Part shown: positions 62,001 through 64,000 of the stretch, piece after piece | Layout: every line of letters starts with the position of its first letter | Position numbering within the stretch: the stretch's first letter is position 1 | Assembly (NCBI GenBank): GCA_934047225.1 | Contig: CAKOHE010000009.1 | Location: forward strand, 214,001 to 278,000 | Source of the DNA: Ypsolopha sequella | Taxonomy: Eukaryota > Arthropoda > Insecta > Lepidoptera > Ypsolophidae | Length of the DNA: 64,000 nt | Direction: 5' to 3' | Position numbers and translations under genes: made by a program | The notes under the pieces: generated by a model | The model's database searches: none | What the model was told of the DNA's origin: nothing | The model's input: only the letters and a program-made list of their open reading frames with translations

Positions 62001-64000
62001 AAAAACTATAGCTTCTTAAAACACAAGGAAGAGCAGATTCTGAATTAAGGCCAGTTTGAGAAACAAGGTTGTGTAAATACTCTAACTTTGACAAAAGAGG
62101 GTGGTTGGAGTTTTGAGCAATTTTGAATAAAAACCTATCTGATAAATATTGTCTACGTAAGTGGGGAGGTGGGTAAACACATTCAACTTGCAAGGCATTT
62201 TTAGGCGAGGTATGAGATGAGATATGCACCTACAACAATTCTCAGACATTTCGCTTGAATTTTGTTAATTTTTTCCATTTCTGATTTGTTACAGGGGTCC
62301 AAGACAAAACTACTATAATCTAAATGGCTACGAACAATAGCATTGTATAAAAGTTTTTGCGAGTAAGGGTGAGAACCCCACAATACACCAGAAAGTGCAC
62401 GGAGGATGTTCACCCCTCTCTCGCACTTCTGGGAAACGTAAGTAAAATGTGGAACTCCTGTAAGCCTGGAATCAAGAATGACTCCTATTAAACTTTATTT
62501 CCACATCAGGAATTAGACGCTTTTTTGTAAAAATAACAACACAACTCTTCGAGACAGACAGGGATAACCCATTGTTCTGAAGCCAATCATTAAGGTAAAA
62601 TAATGCAGAGTTTAACCGATTAATCGCGATAATTACAGATGGTTCTGAAACATAAAGTGCAAGATCGTCCGCATACTGTAAAATGTTACAAAAACAGTCC
62701 ACTGTTTTTTCTAAATCATATGTATAAATGCTGTATAGGATAGGACTGAAGACAGATCCTTGAGGAAGACCCATCCAGACTCTCCTAGGTGGAAGAAGGG
62801 AATTATTATTTTTGATTTGTATAGATCTATTCATAAGAAGGCTACATATGATACGATTCATCCTCTCTGAGATATTTAGGTGTTGTAGTTTTTGTCTGAG
62901 AACTGGAAGACGAACATTATCATATGCAGCGGATATGTCTAGAAAAACTCCGACGAGGAATTCTTTTTTCATAAAAGCTATACGAATATCTGTAGTTAAG
63001 ACACTTAGACTATCTAGAGTACTCATGCCCTTACGAAAACCAAATTGCGATTTAGCGAGTAAGCATCTGTTCTCTACTATCCACTCCAATCGATTTTTTA
63101 CCATAAGCTCTAAAATCTTAGCCAGGCAACTAGACAGGGCTATTGGCCTATGAGCCGACGGATCAGTAGGATCTTTGCCAGGTTTTAGGATAGGAATTAT
63201 GATCTGGGTGTTCCATTTTTCTGGAGTAACCCCACTCTCATAAAAGTGGTTAACTAAATTTAGATAAAATAATTTTGTGGATGAATTAATTAGGAATGAG
63301 TAAGGAATACTATCAATACCTGGGGTGGAATCTACGAGGCCATGTAAAACGCACTGCAGTTCACTTAAAGAGAAAGGAGAATTTATAAAATCGAAATTAT
63401 TATTGGGACATGAGTGAAGAGAAATAGGAGGGTGTGAAGCAGCAGGAGGAATATTCGGAGGGCAAGAGGGAGCAAGCCTCTCAGCGAAAGCCCCTACCCA
63501 AGAATCAGGATCATTGGAGGTAATATTCTGGATATTAAGTGACCCTCGAAATGAAAAAAAAAAAATAATAATAAATATGACCCCTGTCAGACTGTCTAAC
63601 TGACAGGACAGTTAAAAGTTGCAGTCACAACAAGTAGTCAGGCAAGTGACAGTACTGTGCAGACAGTAAAAAGTACAGCTGCTGTCTACTGACCAGATAT
63701 AGCATTTAAATTATTAAATAGGTCTGGAATTAGCTTTGTGTCTTTATGAAAGACTTTATGATTCAGTGTTTGTCGGTGACCCACAAAAAAAATATTCATG
63801 TGGTAGTTGAAACTATGGTTGTTTTTCCTATAACTTGCAACTACATCACCCTAAAATAATACTTACAGGGAAAGCTAGTGAGTTGAGCGTATCTTGAGCA
63901 ATGTTGGTCTTTTGGCTGAACTGCTGGCACTTGTCCAAAAAGCAGGCGCACTTAGCACACAGCAGCAGTGGGATGTTGTCATTGTGTAATGACCGAGTGT
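37891..64000 (-). CDS. ZAD-type C2H2 zinc-finger gene, 5'-incomplete
   Basis: Minus-strand exons (5' to 3'): 63867-64000, 58344-58652, 55826-55953, 55295-55369, 51297-51415, 44265-44340, 39656-39820, 37891-38049. The first carries the second half of a ZAD domain, an insect-expanded zinc-dimerisation module of DNA-binding proteins. Later exons carry single fingers, two rebuilt exactly across introns (55826/55295 and 44265/39656). The protein is probably a nuclear transcription factor; targets are unknown. Problems: the 55295-to-51415 junction is out of phase, and a finger region near 58130-58323 is in a shifted frame. Introns hold most of the window's LINEs. Confidence 0.75.
38252..38480. repeat. 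Half copy of the 2066-2282 palindrome plus 'gagcgaagcga' repeat
   Basis: 38252-38352 matches the left arm of 2066-2282 ('aatcgggtctaccgcgatca'). The following 38360-38480 belongs to a dispersed repeat with 'gccgagcgaagcga', also at about 47200-47345, 47690-47815 and 59086-59260. Confidence 0.6.
38515..38680 (+). repeat. Dispersed repeat R1, copy 2
   Basis: 'cgtcacgacatgactcctca' followed by 'agggggtgtcagaggtgt', ending near 'ggtggtgagccctatcgccg'. The 3' part extends to 'cttcgggcacaaat', as in the minus-strand copy at 56.3 kb. Confidence 0.7.
38805..39633 (-). mobile_element. RTE-type 3' end repeat, copy 1, with nested element
   Basis: Minus-strand counterpart of 54930-55287 and 59430-59707. 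The plus-strand copies end in a 'SPGKAYVQQ' coding tail typical of RTE-like LINE C-termini. It abuts the ZAD-ZF exon at 39656. It is interrupted by a 39075-39597 insertion flanked by 'ggtgg'. Confidence 0.6.
39075..39597. mobile_element. Small TIR element built of 'gcctaaatcgcc' motifs
   Basis: Ends 'ccagggttgccagat' and 'atctggcaccacttgg' are imperfect inverted repeats, with 'ggtgg' on both sides as a probable 5-bp duplication. The interior repeats 'gcctaaatcgcc/ttcgcctaa' many times in the two end zones. The uninterrupted target is seen in the 54.9 kb copy. Confidence 0.6.
39656..39820 (-). CDS. ZAD-ZF gene exon with alternative 3' end
   Basis: Acceptor 'catttcag', donor GTAAATG after CCG, phase 0 both ends. 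It begins AHKPG, whose histidine completes the finger started in 44265-44340. It then encodes '[20 protein letters not shown]', a finger lacking the usual last histidine (EEYVYY). Read-through past the donor gives VNEYLK and TGA at 39635, so intron retention would yield a shorter protein. Confidence 0.82.
39895..40190. repeat. Lepidopteran repeat family G, copy
   Basis: Contains 'gggtaaccaacgggacccta', 'cagatgatgtatttttg' and the end 'gcgcgagtccgactcgcac'. Confidence 0.7.
40781..42040. mobile_element. TIR element, 1.26 kb, no transposase seen
   Basis: 'attgaatgggtcacctggaa' at 40781 faces 'ttccaggtgacccattcaat' ending near 42038, with inverted ends of about 32 bp. The interior has no recognisable protein. 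Confidence 0.65.
42045..42330 (-). mobile_element. LINE 3' UTR and tail
   Basis: Minus strand reads 'ggctgtctagaagatattgc', then 'agcaataagagccgccttgc', the conserved 3' UTR hairpin also seen (diverged) at 20.6, 29.1, 48.1 and 53.4 kb. Confidence 0.5.
42638..42714 (+). pseudogene. Orphan THAP first exon
   Basis: ATG at 42638 gives [20 protein letters not shown], then GIPFHS, ending at a GTAAGT donor. It is the first half of a THAP domain (C-x4-C, then PFHSFP-like), distinct from the P-like family at 4-9 kb. No matching second exon was found downstream, so it looks like a stranded piece of another THAP element or gene. Confidence 0.5.
42715..43283. other. No gene seen
   Basis: AT-rich sequence downstream of the THAP exon. 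Only a short imperfect palindrome ('ggtcatggc...gccatgacg') near 42935-42980 was noted. Confidence 0.4.
43284..43543. mobile_element. Palindromic MITE ('cagtggcgtgcatagaa' ends)
   Basis: Arms of about 90 bp face each other around 'gggtaggcagtgcctaccc' at about 43415. Ends are 'cagtggcgtgcatagaac' and its complement. Confidence 0.8.
43790..43895 (-). repeat. tRNA-derived SINE, minus strand
   Basis: The minus strand has A box 'tagctcagaggttagagc', anticodon loop ccGGCaa and B box 'ggttcgattcc', so it still folds roughly as a tRNA-Ala(GGC)-like head. It is continuous with SINE body matching 31.3 kb. The acceptor stem has a mismatch. Confidence 0.65.
44085..44200. repeat. Palindrome of SINE tail sequence
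   Basis: 'cttgcgatggataaatcgcc' at about 44147 faces its reverse complement at about 44110, centred on 44140. It looks like two SINE tails joined head to head. Confidence 0.7.
44265..44340 (-). CDS. ZAD-ZF gene exon (split finger)
   Basis: Acceptor 'gtttcag', donor GTAAGA, phase 2 to phase 0. Encodes (S)[20 protein letters not shown], then RHINL. The finger's final histidine is supplied by the next exon (AH), giving C-x2-C-x12-H-x4-H. Confidence 0.83.
44771..44981. mobile_element. MITE family B, copy 2 (partly deleted)
   Basis: Shares 'attcagtatcgttaatacat' and the centre with copies 1 and 3, but the right arm lacks the segment after 'gtggaatgtgatgta'. Confidence 0.75.
45248..45948 (+). mobile_element. 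pogo/Tc1-like element with TA target site
   Basis: Ends 'aagtcgccgtcaatagaaat' and the complement of 'cagtagccgtcaatagaaat' are inverted repeats of about 36 bp. Flanks are TA on each side, and the family F copy at 11.5 kb supplies the empty site. At 701 bp it has lost most coding sequence. Confidence 0.7.
45654..45819 (+). pseudogene. C-terminal exon remnant inside the pogo-like element
   Basis: After 'gatcttccag' an open frame reads '[20 protein letters not shown]', then '[20 protein letters not shown]' and TAA. It is an acidic tail, plausibly the C-terminus of the element's own transposase; no catalytic residues remain. Confidence 0.45.
45970..47192. mobile_element. MITE family A, copy 4, split by a larger element
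   Basis: Left part 45970-46136 and right part 47149-47192 are family A arms. The interruption is the 46137-47148 element. Confidence 0.65.
46137..47148. mobile_element. TIR element with 8-bp target duplication and GC-rich cargo
   Basis: 'gaataagc' flanks both sides (46129-46136 and 47149-47156). Ends are 'cttcgatcaaataacc' and the complement of 'ttatttgatcgcag', followed on both sides by 'cccctagatc'. The 8-bp duplication fits hAT or P-like elements. The interior includes a markedly GC-rich block (about 46740-47100) ending 'gaagctatggccgaccg' at a GTAAGT donor, which looks like a first exon. An inverted relative of that block is at about 46744-46830. No transposase motif was found. Confidence 0.65.
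47200..47815. repeat. Two 'gagcgaagcg' repeats around a palindrome
   Basis: Copies at about 47200-47345 and 47690-47815 flank a palindrome (47459-47690) whose arms share 'ggccatttgaaggtc' and 'agccgagtatctcttttt'. Confidence 0.55.
48186..50700 (-). mobile_element. Non-LTR retrotransposon (Jockey/CR1-like), 5'-truncated
   Basis: The minus-strand element ends in a (TAAA)n tail at 48186-48210 after about 110 bp of 3' UTR. The coding frame 48319-50670 is intact. The 5' end near 50.7 kb cuts into the endonuclease domain, so the copy is dead on arrival like most LINE insertions. Confidence 0.8.
48319..50670 (-). CDS. LINE reverse transcriptase (783 codons)
   Basis: The N-terminal about 85 residues look like the end of an AP-type endonuclease (LDLVLSD, then PPLWIDVTL). 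The RT follows: '[13 protein letters not shown]', '[20 protein letters not shown]', '[19 protein letters not shown]' (motif A with Asp), '[20 protein letters not shown]' (motif B) and 'FADDVKL' (motif C, catalytic DD). A long C-terminal thumb region follows. It copies its own RNA by target-primed reverse transcription. No internal stop, so a fairly young insertion; the missing endonuclease N-terminus prevents autonomous movement. There is no RNase H domain, unlike the 60.6-63.6 kb element. Confidence 0.88.
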   Translation of the reverse strand: MHQHNTVENGLGRYLDLVLSDMDVGRVSVCAAVAGVVPPTPRGEREHPPLWIDVTLACARRPVPVACGDASDSNDWNFRKADFHQLYSRLQSIDWSPIYELSDVDSAVEFFYERMEQSMHGCVPRKKHITADEQYSYPVWYTAEIIRDIKSKFYYLKLYKTHKTTGFFMIFCHYRKLIKSKIKVAFQRYINKMETNINNNPNEFWTYIKNKRAGNGESDFDDPPAVVTEAFANNFKGVFLNNVPKLSVQETLSSESGGNPAARVHVGVISQTELLMALKRLKPKFSCGPDGCPPYVLRDCREVLYAPLLFIYNSILAQSTYPASWKLSKVIPVFKSGSKSNVCDYRAIATLSPHAKVFESILYRRILNQVSPWLCDAQHGFLPGRSTATNLLSFVQHASTEVDNKKQVDVAYFDFRKAFDRVDNDVLLRKMPAIGFTPQLLHLFASYLSDRMQYVQYGGCISKRYYTRSGISQGSNLGPLEFLIFINDLPKLISDDFMILIFADDVKLVASLNTIDECRRFQREIDAVHSWSVKNCLELNVDKSFVFTFHRKRDPLHFPYKLAGSPLPRALDFVKDLGVLFTADLKYSYYIEELSKKARKALGWVLRLSMDFKDPRTFRTLFNSYVRSRLEFNSTIWTPYEAKHVLTIEKVQKLFLRNLYKRTFKYYPFLYPTMFLLGTLGYNSLELRRDSTMAMFMVKILRGLTHVPSLLALIYLWVPDQYTRARSHRLFQCPGARTNLVNKAPLSRVLRLLNGMARDQPEMDIFSASLTQIHTCVVKYLEQ
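50701..51296. other. No gene seen
   Basis: AT-rich intron sequence of the ZAD-ZF gene between the LINE and the 51.3 kb exon. No repeat family recognised. Confidence 0.4.
51297..51415 (-). CDS. ZAD-ZF gene exon
   Basis: Acceptor 'ttatttcag', donor GTAAGT, phase 0 to phase 2. Encodes '[20 protein letters not shown]', then [19 protein letters not shown]. It holds the helix and histidines of one finger and one complete finger. It joins in phase with 44265-44340. The preceding recognised exon (55295-55369) ends in phase 2, which does not match. Confidence 0.8.
51541..51990 (+). pseudogene. LINE reverse transcriptase C-terminal fragment
   Basis: Reads '[20 protein letters not shown]', then '[20 protein letters not shown]' and FCSASG, a conserved thumb/C-terminal region of a lepidopteran LINE family. 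It breaks into another frame after SGIH. It sits within a ZAD-ZF intron. Confidence 0.65.
52058..52506 (+). pseudogene. LINE-associated C-terminal reading frame, frameshifted
   Basis: Two overlapping frames (52065-52304 and 52171-52506) form one broken ORF: '[20 protein letters not shown]', then '[20 protein letters not shown]' and '[20 protein letters not shown]'. This reading frame is familiar from repetitive metazoan elements. The same 3' end ([14 protein letters not shown]) is at 57355-57415. Its biochemical role is not clear to me. Confidence 0.5.
52810..53958 (-). mobile_element. P-like (THAP) element, copy 3, truncated and interrupted
   Basis: The minus strand starts at 53958 with the 'ctcagaataagg' terminus and continues through THAP exon 1 and exon 2 (about 52.82-52.93 kb) without the stop seen in copy 1. 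It breaks off at about 52810. Exon 1 is split at about 53283-53522 by a LINE 3' tail ('gcgttaagttcgcctctgta', 'gtgcaataaagaa'). Confidence 0.78.
54248..54363 (+). pseudogene. LINE reverse transcriptase C-terminal scrap
   Basis: Close relative of 37033-37170: 'EVCLDRSR', a TAG stop, then [13 protein letters not shown] and TGA. Confidence 0.55.
54930..55287 (+). mobile_element. RTE-type 3' end repeat, copy 2
   Basis: Same repeat as 38805-39633 (minus) and 59430-59707, with 'gagtggcaaagtcctggaaa' and 'gcttatgtccagcagtg' (coding AYVQQ), then a 'gatggatgg' tail. It ends just downstream of the ZAD-ZF donor at 55295. Confidence 0.65.
55295..55369 (-). CDS. ZAD-ZF gene exon (completes a split finger)
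   Basis: Acceptor 'ttttcag', donor GTACGA. It begins by finishing CG|A (Arg), then [20 protein letters not shown] and GDVP. Joined to the previous exon it restores C-x2-C-x12-H-x3-H. It also has CERSGDV, which would start a new finger if the serine were cysteine. Confidence 0.8.
55826..55953 (-). CDS. ZAD-ZF gene exon (one and a half fingers)
   Basis: Acceptor 'ttttttccag', donor GTATGA, phase 0 to phase 2. Encodes '[20 protein letters not shown]', then LHHNRSH (a full finger) and [12 protein letters not shown] (half a finger). It joins in phase from the exon at 58344. Confidence 0.83.
56325..56483 (-). repeat. Dispersed repeat R1, copy 3
   Basis: Reverse-complement copy of 38515-38680 ('ttgtgcccgaagtacggcta' at the left, 'gggattcatgtcgtgg' at the right). 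Confidence 0.7.
56560..57260. repeat. Nested palindromes: fold-back containing MITE B copy 3 and a TA-flanked MITE
   Basis: Outer arms 'aaaatcacaattcagttatt' (about 56594) and its complement (about 57208) enclose MITE B copy 3 (56624-56882) and a second MITE (56939-57200, ends 'caaggtgac'/'gtcaccttg', TA on both sides, arms about 80 bp). Confidence 0.7.
57355..57520 (+). pseudogene. 3' end of the 52.0-52.5 kb LINE type
   Basis: Reads '[16 protein letters not shown]' then TAG and AT-rich 3' UTR, matching the end of the 52.5 kb frame. Confidence 0.5.
57521..58110. other. No gene seen
   Basis: AT-rich intron; 'agaggccgcgagttgcgaca' near 57689 repeats a motif at 33831. AAT microsatellite at about 57887-57913. 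Confidence 0.4.
58114..58343 (-). pseudogene. Finger-bearing stretch in a shifted frame next to the ZAD-ZF exon
   Basis: An open frame offset from the upstream exon reads '[20 protein letters not shown]', then '[20 protein letters not shown]' and C, TGA, a C2HC finger. The upstream frame ends [12 protein letters not shown] in the run 'aacaagaaaaagtg'. A one-base change in that A run would join the two, so it is either a pseudogenised or alternative 3' end or a sequence error. The upstream exon can also splice out earlier (donor at 58343). Confidence 0.5.
58344..58652 (-). CDS. ZAD-ZF gene linker exon
   Basis: Acceptor 'atttccag', phase 0. 103 codons: '[20 protein letters not shown]', then an acidic stretch ([25 protein letters not shown]), ending [10 protein letters not shown] at a GTAAGC donor in phase 0. 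This fits the variable linker between a ZAD and the fingers. Next exon in phase is 55826-55953. Confidence 0.72.
58690..59033 (+). pseudogene. RTE-type LINE C-terminus
   Basis: Reads '[20 protein letters not shown]', then '[20 protein letters not shown]', '[13 protein letters not shown]' and, after frame breaks, YVQQWTNTG. This is the very recognisable RTE C-terminal domain (LKW.W.GHI.R, GRP..RW.DD). Confidence 0.8.
59086..59260. repeat. 'gagcga' dispersed repeat, copy
   Basis: 'gcatgttagctttacatgta' and 'aggagcggagggagg' resemble 38360-38480 and 47200-47345. Confidence 0.5.
59430..59707 (+). mobile_element. RTE-type 3' end repeat, copy 3
   Basis: Matches 54930-55287 with an internal deletion; it ends in (gatg)n. 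Confidence 0.65.
59708..60605. other. No gene seen
   Basis: Intron sequence. Contains a CTG/CAG-rich stretch (about 59840-59950, 'gtcggccagctgcagcc') echoed at 63.59-63.70 kb, and one end of a 'cagtggcgtagc' MITE near 60335-60390. Confidence 0.4.
60964..62229 (-). pseudogene. RNase H and C-terminal region of the I-like LINE
   Basis: 421 codons open. RNase H motifs in order: MFTDASK (first Asp), [10 protein letters not shown] (Glu), [12 protein letters not shown] (Asp) and '[20 protein letters not shown]' (His/Asp). A C-terminal C.C......H....C cluster ([18 protein letters not shown]) follows. RNase H would remove the RNA template during integration. It is cut off from the RT frame by a shift near 62.2 kb. 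Confidence 0.82.
62201..63555 (-). pseudogene. Reverse transcriptase region of the I-like LINE
   Basis: Pieces at 63555-62472 and 62413-62201 in different frames. Motifs: '[14 protein letters not shown]', '[15 protein letters not shown]', '[19 protein letters not shown]' (motif A), '[17 protein letters not shown]' (motif B), '[10 protein letters not shown]' (motif C). The thumb region continues with '[17 protein letters not shown]'. A frame break near 62.45 kb inactivates it. The endonuclease is missing. Confidence 0.82.
63596..63866. other. No gene seen
   Basis: Short intron segment between the LINE and the ZAD exon, rich in 'cagt/actg' words. Confidence 0.4.
63867..64000 (-). CDS. ZAD exon of the zinc-finger gene (runs off the window)
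   Basis: The minus-strand frame reads '[20 protein letters not shown]', then [24 protein letters not shown], ending at GTAAGT in phase 0. 'IP...C..C...L.....F......A...L' fits the C-terminal half of the ZAD, with its second cysteine pair. The first cysteine pair and the start codon lie beyond 64000. Confidence 0.75.

Larger units (their letters stand above)
60606..63595 (-). mobile_element. I-like LINE with RNase H, 5'-truncated
   Basis: 'ctgtcagactgt' occurs at 60606-60617 and 63584-63595 and is a probable 12-bp target duplication. The minus strand carries RT then RNase H, ending in a TAA-rich tail near 60620. RT plus RNase H is typical of the I and related clades. Frameshifts separate the coding pieces. 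Confidence 0.7.

Overview
This window looks like AT-rich lepidopteran (moth or butterfly) nuclear DNA. Support comes from spliced eukaryotic genes with GT..AG introns, lepidopteran-style Helitron ends, RTE, Jockey/CR1 and I-like LINE remnants, tRNA-headed SINEs, the repeat carrying 'gtgcgagtcggactcg', and many small inverted-repeat elements. Species cannot be fixed from sequence alone. Most of the window is transposon debris, and it contains two multi-exon host genes lying tail to tail.

Gene 1 (+ strand, about 10.47-32.71 kb) is a PRDM9-like gene. Seven exons join in phase into a 518-codon frame: an SSXRD-like tail, a C2..C2H zinc knuckle, a PR/SET domain with all three expected tyrosines, and a C-terminal array of eight C2H2 fingers. 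The last five fingers are 84-bp tandem repeats that differ mainly at DNA-contact positions. A KRAB-like N-terminal remnant (9.4-10.2 kb) is split by a MITE and a frame break. The gene contains three independent tandem arrays: the fingers; about 18 extra near-identical 114-bp copies of the 3' half of a SET exon, each with its own splice donor and pseudo-acceptor (26.78-28.87 kb); and a 40-bp minisatellite that re-copies another exon's splice donor (13.75-14.2 kb). An RpL27A retropseudogene ends about 18 bp before a SET exon.

Gene 2 (- strand, 64.0-37.89 kb, 5' end outside the window) is a ZAD-type C2H2 zinc-finger gene. Exons recognised: 63867-64000, 58344-58652, 55826-55953, 55295-55369, 51297-51415, 44265-44340, 39656-39820 and 37891-38049. 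Most junctions are in phase and two rebuild a finger split between exons. One junction is out of phase, and one finger-bearing stretch near 58.2 kb lies in a shifted frame.

Transposons: two side-by-side P-like elements with THAP exons and exact 8-bp target duplications (4179-6969 and 6984-9189), plus a third broken copy at 52.8-53.96 kb; a Ty3/gypsy-type LTR element (14665-18432) that has lost RT/RNase H and whose LTR runs into gag; two Helitrons; a decayed mariner; a pogo-like element whose empty site is represented elsewhere in the window; an 8-bp-TSD element with a GC-rich cargo (46137-47148); a 783-codon LINE (48.2-50.7 kb); an I-like LINE with RNase H (60.6-63.6 kb); and at least five MITE families, often nested. 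No prokaryotic features, CRISPR arrays or rRNA genes were seen.
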